Shown here: positions 7,590 through 17,435 of the stretch, piece by piece | Numbering within the stretch: position 1 is the first letter of the stretch | How the letters are laid out: every line of letters starts with the position of its first letter | From: Aureibacter tunicatorum | GTDB taxonomy: Bacteria; Bacteroidota; Bacteroidia; Cytophagales; Cyclobacteriaceae | NCBI RefSeq assembly: GCF_036492635.1 | Contig: NZ_AP025305.1 | Coordinates: 3,162,001-3,226,000, forward strand | Length of the DNA: 64,000 nucleotides | Direction: 5' to 3' | Translations under genes and position numbers: made by a program | The notes under the pieces: model-generated | Seen by the model: the letters and a program-made list of their open reading frames with translations, nothing else | Told to the model about the DNA's origin: nothing | Database searches by the model: none

Positions 7590-10395
7590 CCCTAAATGGC
7601 TTTTTGTCATCAACACATTACCTATTGCCATCCTATTCTTTCTTTTCTTTGGACAATTCAACATCATCAAAACATTGCTTGATGAGAGCAACATCCATTT
7701 ATGGAAAACCTTTGGTCTAGCCCTGGGAACACTAGGTGCTCTTAATATCACCTATGCAATTTACTTGACACTAAATAAAAAAAATGTTTCAATCACTTAT
7801 GGAATTGCATCCTTGATTGCTTACATAAGCTTTATTTACCTGTACGGCTATCATATGAATGAAATCATTCCATTTTCAATTCCTCGATGGATGATTTCTA
7901 GCAATCTTATTTTCTATGTAGGAACATTTCTTATGCCTACGCTTGCTTATTCTCTATTTATTTTGGTTGCCCACTTTACACCAGCAGGTAAAGAATATAA
8001 GGCTTGGGTAAATTTTCTGATCGCAATTGCCACACCTATAACCTTTTACTTATTCAGTCAAATTATTCAACCATTATGGAAAATCGTTGATGAAAAATTC
8101 CTTTTACATACCATTGTTGTCTTTTTTATTACGATCACTCTTGTTTTTCTATTTTTCTTAGTTAGAGGTGTTTATGTACTGTCTACAAAAAAATCCGCTT
8201 TCTGGGAAAAAAATCAACTGGTCTGGAAAGTACCTATAGCCATCATATTGCCTCTGATTGGATTATCATTAAACAATGGTCGCCTGTTCTCTGAATTTAA
8301 TCGGTATGGGTCGGGAATTTTCGGCGACTTCAATAACGACTGGTTTTATATACTAGCCTTAGTCAACGGAATTTTAATTTGCTTGCCAAAAACTCAAAAT
8401 CAAAAATATCGTTTGGCATTGTTTACGGGCAAATGCATCACATTATCTTATTCATTTTATTTCTTTTTAGTATTCTTGCCTTTTCTTCCTTTCTCGGTAA
8501 TTGCCGTTATCGCAGTTGGCATGGGCTTTCTAATGCTTAGTCCCTTGTTGCTTTTTGTGACTCATGTCAATGAACTTTCAAAAGAATTCGCATACCTCAA
8601 GAAATCTTATGCTAAAAACCTTCTAACAAGTATTTTAATCTCCGGATTTTTGACAATTCCTATAATTATAACAACCTCGTACCTTGTAGACCGAAGCGTA
8701 TTGAATGAAACGTTATCATACTTGTACAGCCCTGACTATTCATCTAAATATGACATAAACAAAAAATCCCTACAAAAAACACTCACTCTGATCAAAGCCA
8801 ATAAAAACAGACGAAGCGAAACTTTCAGCAGTGGAACGCCTTATTTGTCATCTTATTTTAATTGGTTGGTATTGGATAACCTTACTTTGTCCGATTCAAA
8901 AATCAATACTATTGAGAAAGTATTTTTTGGACATCCAAATATTACGTTTCGATCAGAAAATATTCAAAATAAAGATGTGCAGATAAGCAATATTTCTACC
9001 AATAGCACTTTTGACACCACTCAAAATGTGTGGAAAAGTTGGGTTGATCTGGAAATTACAAATAACACAAATAGCTCTTGGCTTAAAGAATACGCGACAA
9101 CATTTAAATTGCCTGAAGGGTGCTGGGTCAGCGACTATTACTTGTATGTGGGAGATAAAAAAGAATCAGGTATCCTCGCCGAAAAGAAATCAGCTATGTG
9201 GATATTTTCTCAAATCAGAAATGAAAATCGCGACCCGGGATTATTGCACTACATGACGGGGAACAAGATTGCCTTCAGAGTATTTCCTTTTGCAAAAAAC
9301 GAAATAAGAAAAACAGGCATAGAGTTTCTGCATAAAGAGCCTATCACTCTTAATATCGACAATCATTCTATCAGCTTAGGCAATCATACGGAAAATGTTG
9401 ATAAAGAAATAGAAACAAAAAACGTCATATATGTCTCAAAACAGCAAAAAAAATCCTTAAAACCTATCAAACGCAAGCCCTATTTTCATTTTCTGGTTGA
9501 CGCCTCTCAAAACCAAAAAGACAATATCAAAGACTTCACTCATCGAATTGAGAAAGCTTTGAAAGCCAATAAACCTTTAGCTGAAAATGCTAAGATTAGC
9601 TTTGTCAATAGTTATATAAACAAAACTTCTATCAATGAGAATTGGAAGGAAGCGTATAATATGCATAATTTCGAAGGCGGATTCTACCTAGACAGAGCAA
9701 TAAAAACTACCCTATTCGACACTTATCAAAACAAGTCGAAAACCTATCCTGTCATGGTTGTTGTTACAGACAGCATTCAAAATGCAATTTTAAAAGATGA
9801 TTTTTCCGACTTTAAATTCGCGTTTCCTGACAACAACTTATTTTTCAACCTAAATGATAATGGCGTATTAATAAGACATTCCTTGATCGAATCTCCTTTA
9901 GAGGCATTGGCTAATTCACAATCTGAACACGAGCTAACCCATTCAGTATTGGAATACACTTTACCAGACAATTCAGTTGAATACTTGATCAAAAATGATG
10001 AACCCAGCATTATATTAAAAAAGAACAATTTTGATATTTCTGAATCTGATATCAAAGAAAAAAACTGGCTTTCAGCTCTTACTATGCAGGGACAGTGGAT
10101 TGCCCAAACCTTAGAACCAAAAAAATCGGAAAATGATTGGGTGAATATGGTTAAACACAGCTTTATGTCAAAAGTCATGACGCCTTTAACATCCTATATT
10201 GTTGTCGAAAATGAAGCGCAAAAAGCGATGCTAAAAAAGAAACAAAATCAAGTACTTAACGCCAATAAGTCATTAGATTTAGGCGAAGATGTTCAAAATA
10301 TGAACGAGCCAAGCCTCTTGATTTTAATCACACTTCTTGCCCTTGTTATTTGGCAAAGAGAAAAAATACGCAAACGAAGAATACATGAATTGTAA
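7573..10395 (+). CDS. MSEP-CTERM sorting domain protein with VIT and vWA-like domains
   Basis: 940 residues. The N-terminal third (to about residue 380) is a bundle of roughly ten membrane helices. Residues about 490-590 look like a VIT domain, including NENRDPGLLHYMTGNKIAF and FRVFPFAKNEIRKTGIEF. Residues 636-795 resemble a von Willebrand A fold (YFHFLVDASQN) but lack a clear DxSxS metal site. The C-terminal 31 residues are a classic sorting tail: MNEPS (910-914), a hydrophobic helix, then a basic end (REKIRKRR). Here the MSEP signature reads MNEP. The gene overlaps xrtK by 17 bases and is presumably its only substrate. The biological role of the processed protein is unknown. Confidence 0.85.
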   Translation: MRNFLNPKWLFVINTLPIAILFFLFFGQFNIIKTLLDESNIHLWKTFGLALGTLGALNITYAIYLTLNKKNVSITYGIASLIAYISFIYLYGYHMNEIIPFSIPRWMISSNLIFYVGTFLMPTLAYSLFILVAHFTPAGKEYKAWVNFLIAIATPITFYLFSQIIQPLWKIVDEKFLLHTIVVFFITITLVFLFFLVRGVYVLSTKKSAFWEKNQLVWKVPIAIILPLIGLSLNNGRLFSEFNRYGSGIFGDFNNDWFYILALVNGILICLPKTQNQKYRLALFTGKCITLSYSFYFFLVFLPFLPFSVIAVIAVGMGFLMLSPLLLFVTHVNELSKEFAYLKKSYAKNLLTSILISGFLTIPIIITTSYLVDRSVLNETLSYLYSPDYSSKYDINKKSLQKTLTLIKANKNRRSETFSSGTPYLSSYFNWLVLDNLTLSDSKINTIEKVFFGHPNITFRSENIQNKDVQISNISTNSTFDTTQNVWKSWVDLEITNNTNSSWLKEYATTFKLPEGCWVSDYYLYVGDKKESGILAEKKSAMWIFSQIRNENRDPGLLHYMTGNKIAFRVFPFAKNEIRKTGIEFLHKEPITLNIDNHSISLGNHTENVDKEIETKNVIYVSKQQKKSLKPIKRKPYFHFLVDASQNQKDNIKDFTHRIEKALKANKPLAENAKISFVNSYINKTSINENWKEAYNMHNFEGGFYLDRAIKTTLFDTYQNKSKTYPVMVVVTDSIQNAILKDDFSDFKFAFPDNNLFFNLNDNGVLIRHSLIESPLEALANSQSEHELTHSVLEYTLPDNSVEYLIKNDEPSIILKKNNFDISESDIKEKNWLSALTMQGQWIAQTLEPKKSENDWVNMVKHSFMSKVMTPLTSYIVVENEAQKAMLKKKQNQVLNANKSLDLGEDVQNMNEPSLLILITLLALVIWQREKIRKRRIHEL

Positions 10396-10488
10396 AAAAC
10401 TATAGTTTATGACGATTTTAAATTAGAAAATAAGCGATCAAGGTACTCTTAAATAGATAAAAACATATTCCCCATCAAACAATAAAAC

Positions 10489-11478
10489 ATGAACGACAAC
10501 GAACTCACTACTAATACCAATGAACATACCGTCGAAATAAATGGTTCTGAGGCCATAGATCAAACTTACCCTTCAAAACCAAAAGTATCATCCGGAAAAA
10601 ATCAGTTTTCGACCTCAATCATAAGCGCAGTGATTTATTTGGCTTCCGCTCACTTTATTTTGAATTGGGATCTAGGCTTCATTCTTAAAGTAACAGGAGT
10701 CTTAGTTCTCCATGAATTAGGTCACTTCATGACCATGAAATTATACAAATACAAAAACCTTAAGATGTTATTCCTTCCAATGCTTGGAGCTGCGGTAATT
10801 GGCGACAAAGATAAAATCACACAAAAAGAAAATGCCATTGTAGCCTTAGCTGGTCCTTTGCCCGGAATAATCTTAGGAGTGTTTCTATACGCTTTTGGAT
10901 TAATTAACAACAATAAAGAATTCATAAGCCTAGCCAATATAGCCATTATCATCAATGCCTTTAACTTGCTCCCTTTTATGCCGCTTGACGGAGGCCGTAT
11001 TTTCAATTCTCTATTTTTCAATAAAAGCAAAATGCTCGAAGCAGTTTTCATAATAATTTCTATCTTATGCTTGACGAGCGTCGCTGTTTATATAGAAAAC
11101 TACATACTTTTAATTATACCTCTTTTCTTGGTACTAAGACTTGTAAACTCTTATAAGTTGAAAAAAGTGCACTCTAAACTTGATCAAGATAGAGTATCTT
11201 ATAACAAATCATTTGATGAACTAAATGATGAAGAGTATTGGAAAATCAGAAAGGAACTAGCTGCGCATTTTCCAAATATTGCCAAATTAGTAGGAGATAA
11301 TAAACTGGCTGAGGCTAAACAAGAAGAAAAAATTATAATGCATGTGAAAAATGCGCTGGAAAGAAAATATGTTAAGGATCTAAACCTGCTTGGCAAAATC
11401 GGATTTGTCGTACTATGGCTAACTGCATTCGCTCTTCCACTGCTTGGCATTGGACTAGCGCATTTGTATTTGAATTAA
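10489..11478 (+). CDS. M50 family (site-2 protease type) membrane metalloprotease
   Basis: 329 residues. A polar N-terminal tail of about 40 residues precedes a multi-helix membrane core. The zinc site is visible as His75-Glu76-His79 (VLHELGHFM), and the second conserved motif NLLPFMPLDGGR (159-170) supplies the Asp ligand Asp167. These two motifs define intramembrane peptidases of the S2P/SpoIVFB class, which cut transmembrane segments. No PDZ domain is present. A soluble segment follows at about 215-300 and a final helix pair closes the protein. It sits 93 bases after the MSEP-CTERM gene on the same strand, so a role with the exosortase system is possible but unproven. Confidence 0.85.
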   Translation: MNDNELTTNTNEHTVEINGSEAIDQTYPSKPKVSSGKNQFSTSIISAVIYLASAHFILNWDLGFILKVTGVLVLHELGHFMTMKLYKYKNLKMLFLPMLGAAVIGDKDKITQKENAIVALAGPLPGIILGVFLYAFGLINNNKEFISLANIAIIINAFNLLPFMPLDGGRIFNSLFFNKSKMLEAVFIIISILCLTSVAVYIENYILLIIPLFLVLRLVNSYKLKKVHSKLDQDRVSYNKSFDELNDEEYWKIRKELAAHFPNIAKLVGDNKLAEAKQEEKIIMHVKNALERKYVKDLNLLGKIGFVVLWLTAFALPLLGIGLAHLYLN

Positions 11479-11501
11479 TGAAAAATATTTAGCGACTGAA
11501 A

Positions 11502-11528
11502 GGCTGTTTCTTTTATAATGAAACAGCC
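11502..11528. terminator. Stem-loop after the M50 protease gene
   Basis: GGCTGTTTC pairs perfectly with GAAACAGCC around a 9-base loop, 24 bases after the stop at 11478. There is no clear U-tract on the plus strand, so it is a probable but not typical terminator. Confidence 0.5.
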
Positions 11529-11679
11529 AAACTTGATCTATAATACCATATATTATTAAGCTAAAAGAAATAATCTAATCTTCTTATAAATTCACAAAAC
11601 GAATATTTAAACACATAAAAACTTAAAATGGAGGCATACTAAAAACGTACACGCCAAAGCTAAAATACTAACTCCCAAA

Positions 11680-12576
11680 ATGAGAAAATCACTACTACTC
11701 CTATTCAGTATATTACTGACTCAACTATCTTATGCATGCTTGAATGAATACAAGACACTTCTTAACGGCAAAGTGGTATATGAAGGCTTTATTAGTGGCA
11801 AAGTACGCACAAAAGAAATTGATTCGTTAAAACTTAAAAAGCAATCCGAGAATTTATTAAAACAGTACCTTATAACTGACTCCATAGCATATTATTCTGA
11901 TTACGCCACTACGCTAACGTATCTGGGCGAATATCAAAAAGCAAAAACAATATTCATAGAAATCGAGCAAAACTCACCTCACTTATACACTACAGCATCC
12001 AATCTAGGTACCATCTATGAACTAATAGGAAAGCCAGATTCAGCATTAATATGGATAAAAAAATCAATTGCATTAAACCCTAATTCACATAACGGCTCGG
12101 AATGGATTCACATAAAAATTTTAGAATACAAGCTTTCAGGTAAATCTGACGTTAATATGTCAATTCTTGACTTAGATTTTGGCAACAATAAAATTCCTGA
12201 AAATACTCATAATTACGATCTTAATAACATAAGAAATCATATCTTTCATCAATTAGAAGAACGTACAATATTTGTGAAGCCTGAAAATAAGATTGTGGGA
12301 AATCTATTTTTTGATTTAGGCAATGTACTAGCTATCACTTGGGATGTGCAAACGGCTTTGGAAAGCTATGAGGAAGCGAGAAAATACGGATTTAATTCTG
12401 AATTGATGAAACTCCGCTCGAAAGAATTTGAGAAACTAGCACTCAAAACAGTCCCCTATCAAATATTAATGGATAACAAAAATCTAATTAGGAAATACTG
12501 GATTCCATTCATTATAATATCAATACTCTCGCTTTACTTTTTATTAAAATCAATCAAAAAACGTAAATCAAATTAA
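11680..12576 (+). CDS. Secreted/membrane TPR protein
   Basis: 298 residues. A signal peptide (1-19, ending SYAC) is followed by three or more tetratricopeptide-like helix pairs. The clearest are YATTLTYLGEYQKAKTIFIE and TASNLGTIYELIGKPDSALI at about 70-125, and ESYEEARKYG near 230. A single C-terminal membrane helix (about 272-290) ends in a basic tail, so the TPR part probably faces the periplasm and is anchored at the inner membrane. It is probably a scaffold; no partner can be named. Cys20 could be a lipobox Cys (SYAC), but the -3 position is not ideal. Confidence 0.7.
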   Translation: MRKSLLLLFSILLTQLSYACLNEYKTLLNGKVVYEGFISGKVRTKEIDSLKLKKQSENLLKQYLITDSIAYYSDYATTLTYLGEYQKAKTIFIEIEQNSPHLYTTASNLGTIYELIGKPDSALIWIKKSIALNPNSHNGSEWIHIKILEYKLSGKSDVNMSILDLDFGNNKIPENTHNYDLNNIRNHIFHQLEERTIFVKPENKIVGNLFFDLGNVLAITWDVQTALESYEEARKYGFNSELMKLRSKEFEKLALKTVPYQILMDNKNLIRKYWIPFIIISILSLYFLLKSIKKRKSN

Positions 12577-12583
12577 CACTAAC

Positions 12584-13006
12584 ATGAAAATACAACATGC
12601 AACATTTATATTAATCCTTCTAAACTCAGTAGCTTTTGGTCAAATCAAGCTAAAAGATTTAAATGGTGGATGGAAAGTTGCTAATGATTACAAATCTGAC
12701 ACTATCATTTGTTATAATGACATAAATTTTCGTTCTAATTCATGCATGCAAATAGTATGGAAAATTAAATCTTCAAATTTAAAAATTCATCAAACCAATA
12801 TTTGCATTGAACCACCTATTTCATCCTCTTCCATTTACAAAGAAAAAATACATTTAAAAAATACTGACCATGGTCAATTTCTATATTTAATAAGAAATAA
12901 TGAATTCATTGATAAATTTAAAATTTTAGAATATAAACAACTTGAAAATAACAATAACTTGACTCCCTCAAAGCAATTAAAGCTTTTGAGAATTGATAAA
13001 ATATGA
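12584..13006 (+). CDS. Small secreted protein, possibly lipocalin-like
   Basis: 140 residues starting 7 bases after the TPR gene, so probably co-transcribed. The signal peptide ends at about residue 19 (VAFGQ). The mature start, KLKDLNGGWKVAND, resembles the first strand of small lipocalin-like proteins, and the rest is beta-rich with three Cys residues. The family cannot be named with confidence. Confidence 0.55.
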   Translation: MKIQHATFILILLNSVAFGQIKLKDLNGGWKVANDYKSDTIICYNDINFRSNSCMQIVWKIKSSNLKIHQTNICIEPPISSSSIYKEKIHLKNTDHGQFLYLIRNNEFIDKFKILEYKQLENNNNLTPSKQLKLLRIDKI

Positions 13007-13237
13007 AAAGAAAAATTCTATAGCTACATAAAGTCTATCATTTAAAGGCAATCTACCTTTCAAAAAATATCTTGAAGCATATCAGGCTCATCTATATATT
13101 AAAATTCTCTCAAAACACATAACTTGAAGAGTCTTTAAATATACTCTCAAATTAATTGGACACCCTAAGTAATTGATTTATCTTACTCTAAAGTAAACTT
13201 CACGCTTTAAGATTAAACTAGAAAGAACCGAATATTA

Positions 13238-15937
13238 ATGAGTTTTAACCCCGAAGATTTTTATTCCTATTTTAAAGAATGCTACAAGCTCGATTATAAA
13301 GAGTATTCTGTAAACAACATTTTTTTACCCAAATATCAATTCAAGTGGTTTGTATCAAGATATGAAGAGTTGCTGACGCATTCTTTGCCATACATACCCT
13401 ATGCGCATAAGAAAATCGAAGATCTTGAAAAAGAGATCGAATTATATCGATTAGAAAAGAAGCTCTTTTATGCTTGCTTCTTTATATTGGGAAAAAGCTC
13501 GAGCCTATTAAGCAAAGATAAACGAATATGCGCTCCATTGCTGTTGTTTCCAGCCAATATCGTGACAGTCGATGATGAAAAATATTTGGAAATCGAAAAA
13601 GACGAAGTTCTGGTAAATCAATCCATTTTATCAAAACTTGAACTCAAAGATCAAAGCTTAACAAAGGACTTGTTCATAAAAGACATATCCGAATTAATAA
13701 AAAATCTGCATGAGAACTGCACTGAACTCGTAAAGCTTCTTGATAAATACTTCATAAACCTTGACACCGAAGAGCTTCTATTGCACCCCAAAGTATGGCC
13801 TGCCTCCAAAATAAGAAAGCATCTATCCAATGCCGATTTTGAGGAAGGCGAATACACCATCGTGCCGGCTGCGGGCACAGCGCTTTTAGACAAATCGAAA
13901 TCTACTCTCAAAGTAGTCAACGATCTCAATGAAATCATAAATAAAGGTACATTCAATACTAGTCTTAATAACTTATTGCAGGGAAACGCCAATGAAAATG
14001 AGTTTCAGGAAAGCCTCTACAAGTCAAGGCTCAATACTGAACAAGCTAAAGCTCTTGAAAATGCATATAGATTTGACAATTCTGTCATCGTCGGGCCTCC
14101 GGGAACTGGAAAGTCGTATACCATCACATCAATTATTTCCGATCTGGTAGCCAACAACCAATCCGTATTGGTCGTCTCTAAGACAAAACAAGCGGTCGAG
14201 GTGCTTAGATCAATGCTCATAGATGACTTTAAGCTCAAAGATTACTTAATACACACTACAGGCACACAGTACAAAGCAAGTTTAAAAGCCAAGATAAGAA
14301 AATACCTAAGCGGAATCTTGTCAAAAACGAGGCATAATCTTGATGAAAAAAAGATAAAAAATCAATATCTCAAACTGCAAAAACTTGAAAACAGCTTTGA
14401 AGAATTGGTAGACAATGAGCTGTTAAAATCCGATCTAGAATTTAGCTCGGACTTGTCGTTTTTAGATAAATTGAAAAAACTGTATTTCAACAGCAGGTTT
14501 TCTCAAAATACCGACATATGGAAAGTCTTTGATGATATAGGCCATAGCCTAAAAAAGCTTGACCACGAAGTCAGCTCTTTTTCCAAGCGCAAGATTCAAG
14601 CAAATATCAAGGAGAATTCAAACATCTACAGACGCGATATTTCATTGTTTCATGATGCTTTGGATTCACATAGTTTTACAGAATACAAAGAGAGATTAGA
14701 AGATGTTTATCATTCCAATATTCTAAAAGTTTTTCCAATTTGGTTAGTCAATTTAGCGGATTTAAACACGGTTTTGCCATTGCAAAAAGAGCTTTTTGAC
14801 GTAGTGATCATAGATGAAGCGACCCAATGCGATGTATCGATAGCTTTGCCTGCGATTTACAGAGCTAAGCGAACCATCATTGCCGGAGATCCAAACCAGC
14901 TGCGACATTACTCGTTTGTTGCGAAATCTCAACAACTTGAGTTGCAGGAAAAATTCAACTTGCCCAATGACAAACTCTTTGATTTTAGAAACAGAAGCAT
15001 TCTGGATTTTTATATATCAAAAGTTGCCCAGCAGGATCAGATCACTTTTTTAAGAGAGCACTTTAGGTCCACGCCTTCTTTGATCGAATTCAGCAATCAG
15101 ACTTTTTACGACGGCCAATTGGAAGTTATCAAATCCACTCCAAAACATACTACTTACAAGCAAATTGAGCTCATTCGATTGGATGGAAAAAGAGATCAAA
15201 AGGGAGTGAATAAAGAAGAAGCATTGGCTATTATTAAAAAGCTTAGGTTAATTATGAAAGAGCATCTCAATAGCAGTTCTCTTCCTACTGTAGGAATCAT
15301 TTCCCCCTTCAGCCAGCAAGTAAATTATATAAACAAACTGTTGAGGGAAAATTTCGGACTTGATGAATTGAAAAAATTTGATATATTTTGCGGAACGCCA
15401 TACTCTTTTCAAGGTTCGGAGCGTGAAATTATTTTATTGTCTTTTTGTCTTTGCGATCAATCCCATCATTCGGCATTCGTACATGCCAATAAACCTGAAG
15501 TCTTAAATGTGGCCATTACAAGAGCGAAGTCTTATCAGTATGTTTTCACTTCAATAGCTGAGCATTCAAATCGAAAGACATCTTTGCTGCTTGACTATTT
15601 CAACTTTATAAAATCTTTTTCGCATACAATAGCGAGCGAACAAGAGCAAGACGAGTTTCAGAAAGATGTATTGCTTGAATTGGGCAAGGCATTTGACGAA
15701 ATAAAATGCGGTTACCCTGTCGCTGGAAGTTTGTTGGATATTTTAATCACTCATAATGGTTCTAATTATTTTATTGACTTGATTGGCTATCCCGGGATAT
15801 TTCGAGAAGCTCTTTCATTGGAACGCTATAAAACTTTGAGCAGAACAGGGATCAAATGCTTGCCCCTGCCTTATAGTTATTGGAAAAATAACAAAAAAGA
15901 ATCAGTGGAGAGGATTACCAAGTTAATAAAAATGTAA
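13238..15937 (+). CDS. SF1 (UPF1-like) helicase with C-terminal nuclease-like domain
   Basis: 899 residues. Helicase motifs run in order: I at about 285-292 (GPPGTGKS), II at about 524-527 (IIDEATQ), III near 545 (AGDPNQL), IV at about 606 (REHFRST), V at about 717 (GTPYSFQGSE) and VI near 758 (VAITRAK). This is the AAA_11/AAA_12 arrangement of UPF1/Dna2-type helicases. The last 90 residues (about 807-899) read LLDILI, then FIDLIG, then LSRTGIKCLPLPYSYW, the outline of a DUF559/RAP-type PD-(D/E)xK nuclease. The usual catalytic Lys is not seen. The first 230 residues are unassigned. The gene is a single unit with flanking gaps of 231 and 134 bases. A role in nucleic-acid repair or defence is possible. 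Confidence 0.85.
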   Translation: MSFNPEDFYSYFKECYKLDYKEYSVNNIFLPKYQFKWFVSRYEELLTHSLPYIPYAHKKIEDLEKEIELYRLEKKLFYACFFILGKSSSLLSKDKRICAPLLLFPANIVTVDDEKYLEIEKDEVLVNQSILSKLELKDQSLTKDLFIKDISELIKNLHENCTELVKLLDKYFINLDTEELLLHPKVWPASKIRKHLSNADFEEGEYTIVPAAGTALLDKSKSTLKVVNDLNEIINKGTFNTSLNNLLQGNANENEFQESLYKSRLNTEQAKALENAYRFDNSVIVGPPGTGKSYTITSIISDLVANNQSVLVVSKTKQAVEVLRSMLIDDFKLKDYLIHTTGTQYKASLKAKIRKYLSGILSKTRHNLDEKKIKNQYLKLQKLENSFEELVDNELLKSDLEFSSDLSFLDKLKKLYFNSRFSQNTDIWKVFDDIGHSLKKLDHEVSSFSKRKIQANIKENSNIYRRDISLFHDALDSHSFTEYKERLEDVYHSNILKVFPIWLVNLADLNTVLPLQKELFDVVIIDEATQCDVSIALPAIYRAKRTIIAGDPNQLRHYSFVAKSQQLELQEKFNLPNDKLFDFRNRSILDFYISKVAQQDQITFLREHFRSTPSLIEFSNQTFYDGQLEVIKSTPKHTTYKQIELIRLDGKRDQKGVNKEEALAIIKKLRLIMKEHLNSSSLPTVGIISPFSQQVNYINKLLRENFGLDELKKFDIFCGTPYSFQGSEREIILLSFCLCDQSHHSAFVHANKPEVLNVAITRAKSYQYVFTSIAEHSNRKTSLLLDYFNFIKSFSHTIASEQEQDEFQKDVLLELGKAFDEIKCGYPVAGSLLDILITHNGSNYFIDLIGYPGIFREALSLERYKTLSRTGIKCLPLPYSYWKNNKKESVERITKLIKM

Positions 15938-16071
15938 TTTTTAAATTAAAAACCATATTCATAATGTTAACTAAGTATTTTTTAAATCTGTTTGTAATAC
16001 AATTCAAACCTGAAAATAAGCCATTAATTTAATATTCAAACTCTGTATTTTTAAATCAAACCACTCACAAC

Positions 16072-16659
16072 ATGTTCGACAAATTATTTAATAGCTCTAA
16101 AGAAAAAACAAACGACAAACCTATCACTAGAGATCAAAACGCAACAGTGATTAGAATGCCTCAATTGTCAGAGACAATGGAATACGGAACCATAGCAAAA
16201 TGGAATTTCAATGAGGGGGACTATATCAATTCAGGAGATACCTTAGCGGATATTGATACGGAAAAAGCCACAATCGAATTGGAATCGTATGAAGATGGAA
16301 TCATACTGTATCAAACAGAAAAGATTGGCAAAATTGCCGTTAATGAAATTATAGCTATCATTGGAAATGAAGGTGAAAACATCGAACATCTTTTGGAAGA
16401 AAATGACTCTACTATAAATGAAACTCCATCGCAAGATTCTGTTGATGAGCTAGATAGCATCATTGGGGAAATAAAAATGTTTGCAGGCGAAAAAATCCCA
16501 AAAAATTGGATAAAATGCGATGGCTCCACTTTTCGCAAAGAAGACAAGAAAGAGCTATTCTCAGTTATTGGCTACAAATTTGGCGGTTACAGAGATCAAT
16601 TTCAGGTTCCCCATCTTGAATCCCAAAACGGCATTGAGCACATAATTCGTGAAAAATGA
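16072..16659 (+). CDS. Lipoyl domain fused to a phage tail-collar domain
   Basis: 195 residues in one uninterrupted frame. Residues 25-105 are a biotinyl/lipoyl domain very like those of 2-oxoacid dehydrogenase E2 proteins: RMPQLSETMEYGTIAKW, then the modification loop DIDTEKATIELES with Lys65. An acidic linker (about 106-130) leads to residues 131-182, which match the tail-collar (PF07484-like) domain of phage tail and microcystin-dependent proteins: GEIKMFAGEKIPKNWIKCDG, then FSVIGYKFGGYRDQFQVP. No signal peptide is seen. No E1, E2 or E3 gene and no other phage gene is in the window. I know of no family with this pairing. Function unknown; the Lys65 site suggests it could be lipoylated. Confidence 0.85.
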   Translation: MFDKLFNSSKEKTNDKPITRDQNATVIRMPQLSETMEYGTIAKWNFNEGDYINSGDTLADIDTEKATIELESYEDGIILYQTEKIGKIAVNEIIAIIGNEGENIEHLLEENDSTINETPSQDSVDELDSIIGEIKMFAGEKIPKNWIKCDGSTFRKEDKKELFSVIGYKFGGYRDQFQVPHLESQNGIEHIIREK

Positions 16660-16811
16660 TTCTTTGCTTTTGATCAATCATAATCGCATCCTTAAACTCA
16701 TTGATTAAAATCCAAAAAGATAATTTAAAAATTAAATATTTAAATAAAATGCTTGTCTAAGCGGCATTCCGTTTATATTATTGTGTTTTATATATATAAT
16801 TTTTAAAATAC

Positions 16812-17435
16812 ATGAACCTATTTAATTGTCAAAAATTATTAACTCTTCTCTTCGTTTTCACCTTGTTTTCCAGCTGCGGGGATGATAAAAAAGAGGAATC
16901 GACTCCAAAAAATCATTTCACTTACGATGGAGAAAGCTATGAGTTGACCAAAGGATATTTAACTTTATTAGGAAGTAACTTTAATATTGAAGGAGCCTAT
17001 TTTGACATCGTACTTTCTTCTTCGACTTTGAGTCTTAATCAAAAAACAGAAGAATTAACAGGATTTGGACATGTTATTTATTTAGACTTGAATTCATCAT
17101 CAGTGACAGAACTAAGTTCGGGGACTTACACATTTGATTCTGAATATTTTATGTCGAATTTTGGTTTGAGAAGTCCTAACACTTTTGTTGATGGATTAAT
17201 AGTAATGAATGGAGATGCGAAAACAGGAGCAGGAGATATCTATTCAGTATATGAAGAGACAAAAGGCACCGTGAAGGTTGCTAAATCTGACGAGCAATAT
17301 GTAATAGAATTTAGTTTTACAGTTGAATCGGGCAAAAAAGTAGAGGGCATATACACAGGTCCTTTGAAGTTTTCTGATTCAACTTCAATGATTGACGATG
17401 AGTCTGCAAGATTAAAAAGAGGGATTTTGAAATAG
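16812..17435 (+). CDS. Lipoprotein of unknown function
   Basis: 207 residues with a lipoprotein signal ending LFSSCGDD (Cys22) and an acidic Asp/Glu/Lys stretch after it, typical of Bacteroidota surface lipoproteins. The rest is beta-rich, with alternating segments such as GHVIYLDLNSSSVTELSSGTY and a closing strand near residue 190. It resembles the many small unnamed lipoproteins of the phylum that adopt a beta-sandwich. A bidirectional terminator follows after about 110 bases. No partner gene is obvious. Confidence 0.65.
   Translation: MNLFNCQKLLTLLFVFTLFSSCGDDKKEESTPKNHFTYDGESYELTKGYLTLLGSNFNIEGAYFDIVLSSSTLSLNQKTEELTGFGHVIYLDLNSSSVTELSSGTYTFDSEYFMSNFGLRSPNTFVDGLIVMNGDAKTGAGDIYSVYEETKGTVKVAKSDEQYVIEFSFTVESGKKVEGIYTGPLKFSDSTSMIDDESARLKRGILK

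Noticed and set aside
16072-16659. Tail-collar domain as evidence of a prophage
   Set aside because: No capsid, tail, integrase or lysis gene is present and flanking genes are ordinary chromosomal ones.
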